From positions 37,025,611 to 37,089,610 of the forward strand of contig CM056592.1 of assembly GCA_029721435.1 (NCBI GenBank): a stretch of DNA of 64,000 nt, read 5' to 3'. A model generated the notes under the pieces. It was not told the DNA's origin. It saw nothing but the letters and a program-made list of their open reading frames with translations, and did not search any database. The position numbers and the translations under genes were made by a program. The DNA is from Gymnothorax reevesii (taxonomy: Eukaryota > Chordata > Actinopteri > Anguilliformes > Muraenidae). Of this stretch, positions 1 to 12,198 are shown piece by piece (position 1 is the first letter of the stretch; each line of letters begins with the position of its first letter).

Positions 1-1183
1 GTTCCCGCCAAGCCCAAAGCCAGCGTGTCGCCTGTGCCGTCTTACCAAGGCAGTCCTCAGGGCTCCCCGGCCCACAAGGCCTTCAGCTACCTGCATTCCC
101 CTGGCGGGACCGCCACTCTGGAGCGCAGCCCCCTGGCCAAACCCCTCGGGCAGGCCATCAACGGCGTGGCCCAACGGCCCAAGAAACGGACGCAGAGCCT
201 GACGCGCCACGCCCTGTCGGACGGGGAGGCGGACGAGGACGAGCTTCCTGTCGTGCCCTCAGGCTCCCTGGCGTCCTACGCCACCCTCACCCGTCGCCCT
301 GGCCGCAGCCAGCTGGCCCGACCTCAGAATGGCAGCGAGCGCAACGTGGGCCGTAGCCAGTCGTTCGCCATCCGCTCCCGGAGGAGGGGCCCGCCCCCTC
401 CCCCGCCCAAGCGGCTTAGCTCGGTGAGCAGCAGCAGCGGTGGGGCGGAGCCGGACTCGGAGGCAGGAAGCGGGGTGGAGATGGAGAGTGTGGGCAGCGT
501 GAAGAGCATCACCGCCATGCTGGAGACCGGGGCGAGCGGCAGCCCGGTGAAGCTGGACAAGCCCGTCTCTCCGGTGCCCCCGCCCAAACCGGCGCTGCCG
601 CACCCCCGCGACCCAGCTGCCATTCGCAGGAGGACACTGAGCGAGCCCACAGCCTGCCAAACGGAGGTCCCCGAGCGAGACGGGGCGGTGAAGTCGGATA
701 CGGAAGAGGACGGTCGGGGGGGCGCGGCAGGGCTGGACGGCTCCTCCTCTCCGCAGAACAGCTCCAGCGAGTGCATCCCCTTCGCCGAGGAGGGCAACCT
801 CACCATCAAACAGCGGCCCAAACCGGCCGTCCCACTCAAACCGGAGCCCGCACCCAAAACTGGCGAGCTGCCCGAGTTCAACCTGAAGGAGTCCGACACG
901 GTGAAGCGCCGACACAAGCCCAAAGAGGCCGTCTCTCCCGCCGAGGAGGGAGGGGCAGAGGCCCTTGCCCTGCCCCCGCCCGCCCACCAAGGGAGTGGCC
1001 AAGAGTTCCATAGCGATGAAGATGTCACTCTGCGCATCGCCGAGATCGAGAGGAGCCTTCAGAACCTGGAGAAGGGCCCGCCCCCAAAACCACAAAAACC
1101 CACCTTCTCGCCGAAACCGGCCAGCCCCCAGAAACCAGCGACTGCCGCCAAGCCACTCCCACAATCCTCCACTGTCGCCGCAG
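1..1183 (+). CDS. caskin2: Caskin exon: proline-rich linker (5' end cut by the window)
   Basis: The reading frame is open from base 1 ([11 protein letters not shown]...) to a splice donor CAG|GTAGTG after base 1183, giving 394 codons plus one base. The exon is GC-rich and encodes low-complexity Pro/Ser/Lys sequence with several PxxP-type stretches such as GPPPPPPKR and [12 protein letters not shown], which are potential SH3 ligands. Basic-serine stretches such as RRRTLSEP resemble phosphorylation sites. A short predicted helix, [20 protein letters not shown], lies near residue 340-360 of the exon. The start is not the real protein start: the ankyrin, SH3 and SAM exons must lie upstream of the window. 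A 301-codon antisense open frame here is only a by-product of the GC-rich composition. Confidence 0.88.
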
Positions 1184-3592
1184 GTAGTGCATTACACATC
1201 CGCTTTAATGAACTGCTCCCCCTACTGAAAGCATTTGTGTTACACTGAGCTCCATAATATTTGGGACAAAGGCATATTTCTTTGTTTAATTTTTCACTGA
1301 ACTCCGCAACCAGGTCATTATACTATTTAATATAAGTTGGAAATATGTGCGCTGCTAAACACAATTGTTTAGAAATCTACATTTTTGGGTTGCAGACCCA
1401 CTAATACTGAACGAACACGTTTGTCCCAAACCTTAGTCCTACAGAGCCACAGCGTTGGCTGGTTTTTGATGTTACTCAGCACTTAATTGATTAATTGGAG
1501 CAGTTGATTACACCCTTAACTCATCTCACCTGGTGTCTTGGGTTTAAATTGGGTGGAGAAAACCAAAAAGGGCCGGCACTGCACCTCTCCACCAGAGTCG
1601 GCCGCCTCTGGTATAGAGCTTAATGTAAGTGGAGAAACTGATTCTTTAATCAGTGGTGTAGTGGAGGGTATATGCAGCTATATAGATTATTTTCACCTCT
1701 TTTTCTGTCAGTTTACAATATCGTCAGCCTGTTGATAAAAACTTGTATCTCCAAATTTGATAAGAAACAAAAACTTGTTTGTCCACGATAATAATAACAT
1801 AATTATTGCAAAATATAAAATACATTCTTGGAAGAAAAATAGTCATTCGACCCGAACACAGGTCAACTGCATTCTTGCATGCAGAATTAAACATTTTTCA
1901 TGCTCTTCTGTAAAGTTTATCATTTTGAGGATACAAGATTTCATCAGCAGGCAGATGATATACGTACTCACCTATCAGCCAAAAAGCCACTGAAATACAT
2001 TGGAGTGTAGGCTACCCTGACTGATCAACTTACCTAAGTTATAAAGTGCATCCACTTCTCCAGGGACCTCTACATAACTGGCCTTTGCTGATCAATTTGC
2101 TTTAAACGGTGTGAGTGGAAGATTTTTTTTTCCAGCTCATAACCTCACATATTTTTTTTGGCCAGCAGGGGGCCCCAGTGTGAATGTCAGTGTGGTGCAG
2201 AGCCTGGCTTTCGCTTCCCCGAACCCCGGCAGTTCTCTGCCCCCAGCGGGGCCTCCTCTCTCCCAGCCAGCCAGGCCAGGAAAGGCGCCGGCCGTGGTTT
2301 CGGGCCCAGAGCCAGTACTGGTGCACCGGCGGCTGGAACAAACCAGCACCTCGCTAGAGGCAGCGCTGAAGGCCGTGGAGAGGAAACTCATCCTGGAGGA
2401 CAACACTGATGGGTGAGAGATGTTGACATCCACTCCAGCTAACAATTACTGTCTGCACAGCACTAGATTTCTGTCCCTCCCTTCTTCCACTTCTCTCGTC
2501 TGCCTGTCGCGCTCTCCACCTCACACTGCATGCCAAAAGTTTGGAAGCTAGTTCAAAAAAAAAGAAAATCATAGTTTCATTGGCATACTTTAATACAAAA
2601 TAAACACGATTATTACATCTAGAGTCACTTATCAGAGTACATTCATACTCAAATTATCAGGCCCATATTACTAGGCCCATGGTCCTAGTGCCCGCCGGAT
2701 CGCCGTTGGCATCCGGTGGGCTGTAAACCATGACATAAAGTGAAAAATGCCAACTGTGATTTGTTTTTCTTATTTTTTCACTGAAGTTGTGACTCTTGCA
2801 AATCTTCTCAACCCAAAAACTAAGCCCCTCCTTTCTTTTGTTAACATTTATTCAGCAGTGGTCTGGCAACATCAATGTATACAGTATCTAAAGGTAAATA
2901 GAGGAAAATGGTGCATATCGATGACAGAAAAGTCTAATCTTGCTGTAAATACATCCCAAAATCCACAGATTTCATACTGTTTTTTAAGAAAGACAATGTG
3001 CTTCCAAATTTTTGACCTGTCTTGGCCTTGCTTCCAAACTTCTGGCCTGCAGTGTATATGCTTTACCTCGCTCTCCCTCTCAAACACACAAACTCCCCCT
3101 CTCATGAGCAATCTCTTGCTCTCCCTGTCACACACACTCTGTACCCCTACCCAACACATACACCAGCTCAGTCTCTGTTAAATACACCAATTATCTCCTC
3201 ACACAGTCTTACTCACCTGGTTACACACAAACTTTCTCCCCCTCACAAACACACAGACCCACTATACCTCTCACCTACTTTTATACACAAACTCTCTTCC
3301 CCTCTAATATATTAACCCTATATATTAACCCTTATATTCTCATAGAATCTCTCTCTCTCTCTTTCTCAAAGAAGCACACCTGCTCACTCATTCTCCTACA
3401 CATGAACATGTTAGCAGATGACAACTTTCTCTATGCTAATATGATGCGGTTTGTCCTCTTTTATTAAATTTTACCTTGTTCTGGTCCCCCACCAGTGGCA
3501 CCAGTACAGTGAAGTCTGCGGGAAATATTCTGGACGATATCGGCAACATGTTCGATGACCTGGCTGACCAGCTGGACGCCATGCTGGACTGA
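1..3592 (+). CDS. caskin2: Caskin scaffold protein, last three coding exons (caskin2 by linkage; caskin1 possible)
   Basis: This is the 3' part of a Caskin gene, joined as 1-1183, 2169-2412 and 3496-3592. Caskins are cytoplasmic scaffold proteins with ankyrin repeats, an SH3 domain and two SAM domains, followed by a long proline-rich region and a short conserved tail; they act at synapses and cell junctions. Only the proline-rich region and tail are in the window. Visible marks are a proline run before KRLSSVSS, the stretch [12 protein letters not shown], the motif ESDTVKRR, a segment [19 protein letters not shown] likely to be helical, and the tail [20 protein letters not shown]. Intron phases are 1 then 2 and keep the frame across both junctions. 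The neighbour nherf1 on the opposite strand suggests caskin2, because human CASKIN2 and NHERF1 are linked. The tail alone does not separate the two paralogues, so the family is secure and the number is not. Confidence 0.85.
1184..2168 (+). other. Caskin intron with a degraded inverted-repeat element
   Basis: The intron runs from GTAGTG to an acceptor ending GCCAGCAG. About 1250-1435 has matching inverted ends, ATATTTGGGACAAA on the left and TTTGTCCCAAACC on the right, so it is probably a small DNA-transposon relic. The next 200 bases (TTAATTGATTAATTGGAGCAG and on) resemble a dispersed fish repeat. Nothing coding is supported. Confidence 0.55.
2169..2412 (+). CDS. caskin2: Caskin penultimate coding exon
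   Basis: The exon starts after the acceptor ...GCCAGCAG and completes a glycine codon with the single G left from the previous exon. It ends GATGG|GTGAGA, leaving two bases. It codes for a Pro/Ser/Ala-rich stretch ([18 protein letters not shown]...) and then [18 protein letters not shown], a predicted helix just before the tail that is recognisable in vertebrate Caskins. The 244-base length gives phase 1 in and phase 2 out, which fits both neighbouring exons. The acceptor overlaps a CCAGCAGGGGGCCCC sequence that resembles the core CTCF motif. Confidence 0.85.
2413..3495 (+). other. Last Caskin intron
   Basis: The intron has donor GTGAGA and acceptor CCCCCACCAG. It is AT-rich, with a long pyrimidine- and CA-rich low-complexity stretch at about 3060-3385 (runs such as CACACA, CTCTCT and CCTCTC). 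The open frames across it are products of this low complexity. No coding or RNA feature is supported. Confidence 0.6.
3496..3592 (+). CDS. caskin2: Caskin final exon: C-terminal Caskin tail
   Basis: The acceptor CCCCCACCAG|TGGCACC joins in phase 2 to give [11 protein letters not shown], followed by [20 protein letters not shown], then D and the stop TGA at 3590-3592. This acidic amphipathic block is the conserved Caskin C-terminal tail, whose partner is not established. It is the strongest identity evidence for the gene. The exon encodes 32 residues. The first stop codon is the true end; sequence after it is GC-rich and non-coding. Confidence 0.9.
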
Positions 3593-5126
3593 TCCTTGAC
3601 CCCGCCCAAAGGGAGGCCCACCTGCCCTCCAGCAGCCCCTGCCTTCGCCGCCCTAGCTAATCGCCTCCATGGCTGCCGCGGCAACCCGGCGACCTCGCCT
3701 CTCCTCAAGCCAATCAGCTCTGTCCTCCTCTCCTGCACCTCCCAACAAAACGCATTGCCATCCCAGTGCAGGAATATTGCTTGGAAGGCCAGGGGAAGTT
3801 CCTGAACCCTGGTGACGTTGGTGGACCGCATCTGGCAATCGCACGCCTCCTTACTTCAACACAAGCACTTAAGACGACTGTACCTGGCGAGATCAGGGAC
3901 GCTACAGGCGCGAATACAGGGATTCAGACATTATAAAGCACAGAACGCTCAAGCACAGACCACTGCCGCGTCAGCCCCCTCCGTGGCCTCAGCCATTTCC
4001 CGCGTATCAATTCCCCTGGCGGCTCACGGAGTCTCTAACTCCTCGGCCGCTTTCACGCCGGACGTGAAACGAAATTTTTGCACGACAGATTACGTAAAAA
4101 GTCAATGCAAAGACGCGATTGCACGCAAAATGCATTTTGCATTGACTCTGAACGTAATCTATCATGCGAAAAATTCGTTCCGCGTCCGGCGTGAAAGCGG
4201 CTTTAACTCTGGTGCTCGTCTTTAATGAGCACATTCGTGAAACGATGACCCTCGCCAATTTAAAAAAAAAAGTCATTGACTCGCCGTTGGACCGAAAAGT
4301 TCTTTTTCAGTACACTATGCCAAAACCATTTTGGAAGAGAAAAAAAAATGAGTTCCTCTGAGGTTTTGGAAGTAATATTCCTAGAAGAAAGAACATTTGA
4401 AAAAGCTTCTTCTAAGCTGTATGTTTACAGCTTTCGACAGTTTTCTATTGTTTCATTTGATGCCGTCTTTGTTTTTGAGTAATAAGGTGAATACTTGTCG
4501 TCTTTAATTATTCGAGAAAGTAAGCCGCCTGTTCTCATTGGAGACGGCTGGCTGAGACCTGTTCACATGTGATTTTCAAACCGCAGGAAGCAGGGGCGTG
4601 ACTGTGCGACTGAGTGACAGTTGGTGAGATGTGCTGTGTGTGTATTCATTTATATTTGCATTGTGGTTTTTCTCTAACAAAGGGAACTCATCCGTCTTTT
4701 ATAAATGTATATTTAAATGAATAACTATATTAAGCATAACTAAGTTTTTAAAATGACATTGTACAGTGGGAGAGGGCTGTAATCACCAATGATATATTAT
4801 ATTTTGACTAGTTATTTTATTTTAGAATTGCAATTGGGGGGAAAAAAAACGTGTCAATCTAAACCTAAAAATATGTATTTTGCAAACTTTTAGTGTGTAT
4901 TTTAGTGATTGGGAACAATTTTACGTAGTCAACCAAAGTCATGCGCATCATCTTTCCTGTGCACACATATTTTAGTGAAATGTTGTCATTTAGCCAATAA
5001 GTTCGTTATGAGTTATTCTTTTGTAGTGGTTACAACTAATCAAACCGTTTGACAAGGAAATGCTTCACAGAAATGTTGTACTTTGCGAGCGCCGGCACAT
5101 TTGGACTGAAAAGAAATTTAAGGGCC
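3593..5126 (+). other. Downstream region of Caskin, probable 3' UTR
   Basis: The first 450 bases after the stop are GC-rich and look like transcribed 3' UTR. The region then contains a foldback element (listed separately) and turns AT-rich. No AATAAA is seen before the tandem array that starts near 5.13 kb. Later candidate signals are ATTAAA near 7031 and AATAAA near 8652, so the 3' end of the transcript cannot be placed. Confidence 0.45.
4046..4201. mobile_element. 156-bp foldback (palindromic miniature element)
   Basis: The left end GCCGCTTTCACGCCGGACG is the exact reverse complement of the right end. The arms continue imperfectly inward to a perfect centre GCAAAATGCATTTTGC at about 4126-4141. 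The whole unit can therefore fold into one long hairpin. It lies 0.45 kb after the Caskin stop and is probably transcribed. It looks like a foldback MITE; no coding capacity and no clear target duplication were seen. Confidence 0.8.
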
Positions 5127-6290
5127 GGTTTCAATGCAGAAGCAGATGCTTCCAGGTCAGTTAGGCTGAAGCATTCAGGAAACATTTCCTTGCTGAAGCT
5201 GACTTATCCTGGTTAAATTAGGCTGAAGCTCATTAAGAGCCCATTTAACTGCTGAAGCAGACTCGCCCAAATCTGAGGCGTATTCAGGAAACATTTCTCT
5301 GCTGAAGCGGATTCATCCTGGGTAAGTTAGGTTAAAGCTCATTAAGAGCCCATTTTACCGCTGAAGCAGACTTGCCCAGCTCAGTTAGGCTGAGTATTTG
5401 GGACGTATTTCACTGCTGAAGCAGACTCATCCTGGTAAGTCAGACTGAAGCTCAGTAGAGAGCCCATTTCACTGCTGAAGCTGACACTTCCAGATCAGTT
5501 CAACTGAGGCATTCAGGACACACCTCCCTTCTGAAGCTGACTTATCGTGGTTAACTTGGGCCGAAGCTCATTAAGAGCCCATTTCACTGCTGAAGCTGAC
5601 TTACCAAAGTCAATTGAGCTTTGGCATATCCCTGCTGAAGCTGACTTATCCTGGTTAAATTAGGCTGAAGCTTAAGAGCCCCTTTTACTGCTGAAGCCGA
5701 CTCGAGTAAATCTGAGGCGTATTCAGGAAACATTTCAGTGCTGAAGCGGATTCATCCTGGTTAAGTTAGGCTGAAGCTCATTAAGAGCCCATTTTACTGC
5801 TGAAGCAGACTCGCCCAGCTCAGTTAGGCTGAGTATTTGAGACATTTCACTGCTGAAGCAGACTCATTCTGGTAAGTCAGGCTGAAGCTCAGTAGAGAGC
5901 CCATTTTACTGCTGAAGCTGACTCACCTTAGTTAATTATTTCACTGCTGAAGCTAACACTTCCAGATTAGTTCAACTGAGGCATTCATCTCCCTTCTGAA
6001 ACTTATTGTGGTTAAGTTAGGCTGAAGCTCATTAAGAGCCCTTTTCACTGCTGAAGCTGACTCACCAAAGTCAGTTGAGCTTTGGCATATTCAGGAAACA
6101 TTTCACTGCTGAAGCTCGACTCACCCAGCTCAGATCCTGGAACTGACTTAAAAGCCCAGTTCCCCACTGAAGCAGATTCTTGGGTCTGAAGCTCATTAAA
6201 GGGCCAATTTCACTGTTGAAACAGAATTAGCTGCACCAGTCTGGCCAAAGCACATTTAGAGCCAATTTCATTACTGATGCTGTCTTCTCC
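5127..6290. repeat. Tandem array with about 110-bp monomers and about 438-bp higher-order unit
   Basis: The landmark AAGAGCCC (or GAGAGCCC) recurs at 5235, 5344, 5458, 5573, 5674, 5783, 5895 and 6034, a spacing of about 101-139 bases. Neighbouring monomers differ, but every fourth one matches: the variant with CAGTAGAGAGCCC is at 5458 and 5895, the ATCTGAGGCGTATTCAGG variant near 5270 and 5710, and the ACCAAAGTCA/TTGAGCTTTGGC variant near 5600 and 6065. The array therefore has about two copies of a four-monomer unit. The recurring word CTGCTGAAGC marks half-monomers. There is no open reading frame. Confidence 0.85.
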
Positions 6291-6886
6291 ATCTCTGAAA
6301 TGGAGGATGTTGGTGCTTGTGTAGCTGTGGGGCAGGTTTGCCGTGAGCGTGTGCTTGTAGCCTCAGGAGAGATGGGACGAGGCAAGAATGCAGCAAGCTT
6401 TAGCAACTAATGCTTCATTTTGTATGATTATCAGCAGCAAACGATGAATAAGGCCTTGTTTTTTTTATATTAATCTCCTCTGTTATCACACACATCCCAT
6501 TATTATCCGCAGTGGGTGGGGATCGTTGTCATTGATTGGTCTGTCAGTATTTTTTTATGTGCTAACTTATTACTTGTGTGTAGACTACATTTTTCATTCT
6601 AGTTTTATGTTTTTCATGATTCGTGAATTTTTCATATCCACAAAACACCATTTGTCTAGCTTTGAAACACTAGTATATCTCATCTAACTGAAACTGCAGG
6701 TTTTTGTTTATAAGATTCCTCAATTCTGGTCTTTTTTTTTTTTTTTTTGTTATTATTACAGTATTGCGTATTTTTTGGACAAAAAATGTATTGTGAGTTG
6801 AATAATGCTGTAATAATTGTGTAAATATTCCAGGCCTCTTGAACTGTTCATCATTCTTCACTCGTGAGACACCTTGTTCCTCTAGT

Positions 6887-6932
<46 letters not shown>

Positions 6933-6996
6933 ACGTGTGTGTGTGTGTGTGTGTGTGTACGTGTGTGCACGTGTGTGTGTGTGTGTGTGTGTGTGT
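6887..6996. repeat. GT microsatellite
   Basis: This is an interrupted (GT)n tract with short GCACGTG and TACGTG interruptions. The open frames across it on both strands encode only Val/Cys or Thr/His repeats and are not genes. Confidence 0.95.
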
Positions 6997-7004
6997 TGTT
7001 CTTG

Positions 7005-7271
7005 TTGCACAGTGAGGACCAGAACAGATTATTAAATGTGAGTGGGGACATTTTTGGTAAGTGAGGACATTCTAACCAGTTGTAATCACTACAAAGGCAA
7101 ATTGTGACTTACTAGTTAAGGTAAGGCTAGACTTAGGGATAGGTTAGGGTTGGGGTTTGGGTTAGGCATACATTGGTTATGGATAAGATTAGGGGAAGGC
7201 TTTAGGGAGACACGAAGAATGAATGGAAGTCAAAGTCATTTGCTCATCACAAGAGGAGAAGTCAAAGGGTG

Positions 7272-7303
<32 letters not shown>

Positions 7304-7304
7304 A
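7005..7304. repeat. Dispersed repeat with degenerate telomere-like core and GT tail
   Basis: The unit contains GTGAGGACATT, a run of degenerate TTAGGG-like words (GGTTAGGGTTGGGGTTTGGG) near 7147-7166, and ends in a second (GT)n tract at about 7268-7303. An inverted copy of the same family lies at 16380-16735 with CCTAACCTTAACC. The association of this unit with CA/GT microsatellites suggests a dispersed repeat and not a true telomeric insertion. Confidence 0.7.
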
Positions 7305-9234
7305 TGCCTAGGTTCGTGTATCATATCGGCTGACACGGGAACTCTGTTTCAGCGGCGGTGCTGAAAAGCAGACACTGCTCAAGGCCAGTTAAATTAGATG
7401 ATACAAATATTGATTTGTACTTGAGATGGAGCACCTTAAGGAGATTAAACTCTATAATCACAATCTTTATAGAACACTGTACTGACTGTTCAATATTTTT
7501 TTTTTTGGTTTGTTTAATATGTATTCGCTTCTGAATATTTTATCGTTTGTCTAATCTGTTGACTTAACTATTAAATCAATTTTTATGGTTAACCTTTTTT
7601 ATTCTACTAAACTCCAGCTTGTGTCTTTATTTTGGCTTACTGACTATAGAGCGGTTTTATTTCCTGTGAGCGAACAAGTCCCAAGTGCTAGCTTTTTATG
7701 CTGGGATGTGCAGTGTTACATGTAGATTAATTTGTAGGCTTTAGTTTATCTCCGTACCGATTGTCTACTGAGAGAACTGATGTTTTATTTGATTTTCTGC
7801 TTAATTGCTCCATGTTTTCAACCACTTTAAGCAGGTTTTTCCACGATGCCCAATTTTACACTCCCCCTGCATTAGTGATGCAAACCTGACTTCTATTTTG
7901 AGAAATGGAACTAGTAATACTTCCATTCATTTATTATTTAACCAGCTTTGGGTTGTGGAGGGGCCGGAGCCTATCCCAGCATGCAATGGGGAAGGGAGAA
8001 CGCACACAGGACCATCTGCTAATCCTTAGCTGGTATCGCTCACAAACTCACTCCTCTGGGCTATGTAGGCTCCTATTGGCTCGTTCCATTTCAAATCACC
8101 TAAAGATGGGCAGTTGCTCGCCATTGATTTTGCTGAAAAAAATTGCAAAAATTTCATTAGTGTTTTATGCCAAAATCACAAGTTATAGGCCCCAGAACTC
8201 TATTTTTGGAGTTATGGCACTTTAGAAATGGGTCATTGCCCCCATTTTTGGCAATCGCAACACAAGCAAAATTTTCAAGCGTATTCGGGGGGAGCGGGTG
8301 GGCGGGCGCGGGTGATATCTTTCTTTTATTGAGAACGGTATGGGTCTGAAACATGATAGTCTTAGAGATTTTTGAACAAGCTTGCAGAATTTGGCATCAA
8401 AATGAGTGAAGTTATTAAGAAGTTATTGCTGCATCAGAAGCAAAATTTTCATTCACAACAATTACTACAAAGTCTGTAAAGTACTTATTTTACGATATAT
8501 GGGACAGCAAACATGCGTGGAAGCAATGATGGCTTGATCAGAGCGTAGATAAATGTTTGACAAGTGTCTTATGTTGATCCCAGGTGAAAAATGATTGTTT
8601 TGATCACCCTCTTCAGATGACGGGGAAACTATGTTGCCAGATATTAATTGTAATAAAATTTTGCCCCTACACAGATGTGCATGAGGTCTATATAATCTGG
8701 CACTGCATCTTTCCGTAGCATTTATGAGACCAGTGCTAGAAAAATATGGCACTCAGCATTATATTTCCGTATCATCTTTGCTGATATGTTGTTGCTGGAA
8801 AACCTTCCGTTATTGTATGGGATGTCTTGAGGCCAGTCTCACTCGTATAATCCGATCTCGAAACTGTTCAAAGCAATCCTAATTAACCCAATGACATTTT
8901 CACTGCTTATCCAGGTAGATGATGCATACATTTTGGGTGACGTGCATCCAAAAATTTCAGAAAAAACGGAAGGTATCGAGAAACATGGATAACCTGATCA
9001 AAGTTAGATCACGTGTATCTTTGTGTGGGAGAAATCTGTATTACAATAAATAACAAGTAACATAGCTTCTCCAGTCATCTGAAGAAAATGGTCAAAACAA
9101 TAATTTTTCACCCAGGACCGTATACATTTAGTCCCTGCCCCATATATTGTGGAATAAGTATCTATGGGTCCTTATGGCAACTGTTGTGGGTGAGAGGGAG
9201 GGAGGCAGTGAAATTGGAAAAAATGTACAATAAT
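7305..9234. other. Intergenic region, AT-rich, no gene seen
   Basis: A short fragment at about 7920-8030 (GGGCCGGAGCCTATCCCAGC) matches the style of the dispersed repeat also seen near 46.6 kb. The part around 8110-8350 contains direct words such as TTGCAAAAATTTCATTAG of unknown origin. The open frames are short and lack recognisable motifs. Confidence 0.5.
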
Positions 9235-9606
9235 TATAATGCATCAATTTTATATAGCGCTTTTCTGGACACTCAAGGACGCTTCACAATGGACACATTA
9301 TACATTCACGCTGTGATGGTGGTAAACTACGTTTTTTTCTTCCGGCAGACTGACGGAAGTGTGGCTGCCAGTATGCGCCTACGGCCCCTCCGACCACCAC
9401 CAAACATTCTCTCACAGCCACACAAGAGGGAGGGTTCCTATGATGCATGTTTTGTGGGCGGGGGAAACTGGAGTACCGGGAGGAAACTCATGCGAACACG
9501 GGGAGAACATGCAAACTCCACACAGAAAGGCCCCAGGCTGGATTCGAACCCACAACCTTCTTGCTGTGAGGCAGTAGTGCTAGCCACCGCACCGCCCACG
9601 AAGTTT
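9235..9606 (-). mobile_element. tRNA-derived SINE-like element
   Basis: Read on the - strand, the head is GGGCGGTGCGGTGGCTAGCA, followed by GCCTCACAGCAAGAAGGTTG and a perfect RNA polymerase III B-box, GGTTCGAATCC, at about 9540-9550. The body (TGTGTGGAGTTTGCATGTTC) is the motif shared by fish SINEs of the DANA/mermaid type. The far end (AGCGCTTTTC...) resembles another common fish repeat, so this may be a composite. The 179-codon + strand frame across it is not a gene. Confidence 0.7.
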
Positions 9607-12010
<2,404 letters not shown>

Positions 12011-12027
12011 AAAGGAATGACGCAGGT

Positions 12028-12198
12028 TTATAGGTTGCTGAAGAGCTCATTCCTCTTGCTCCAGTCCATCTGCGGGGCCCTCTTGTTGGAGCGTTTCTGG
12101 TGAGCGCGCTCCTTGGCCTGCTGTAGGGACATGGCGAGGGGCAGGCCGCTCTCCTCCCCCGCCTCCTTCTCCTTCTGCTCCTCGTGTTTCTCCTGGGC
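12028..12198 (-). CDS. nherf1: nherf1 last coding exon: ezrin-binding tail
   Basis: The acceptor is CTCCTCTGCCTGCAG|GCCCAG and the stop TAA is at 12030-12028. The exon encodes 56 residues in phase 0: a Glu/Lys-rich helix ([16 protein letters not shown]), then [20 protein letters not shown] and [16 protein letters not shown]. The final FSNL is both the anchor of ezrin binding and a PDZ ligand that in the mammalian protein folds back onto PDZ2. All these elements are intact. The longer open frame running up to 12552 is a read-through of the small upstream intron and is not real protein. Confidence 0.95.
   Translation of the reverse strand, partial: AQEKHEEQKEKEAGEESGLPLAMSLQQAKERAHQKRSNKRAPQMDWSKRNELFSNL

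Noticed and set aside
259..1164. 301- and 237-codon antisense open frames across the Caskin exon
   Set aside because: They mirror a GC-rich coding exon whose sense frame has family motifs and correct splice phases.
5127..6290. CRISPR array from regularly repeated words
   Set aside because: Monomers vary throughout, there are no constant repeats with unique spacers, and the genome is a vertebrate's.
9535..9555. tRNA gene suggested by GGTTCGAATCC
   Set aside because: Only the B-box and a degenerate head are present; there is no full cloverleaf, and the body is SINE-like.
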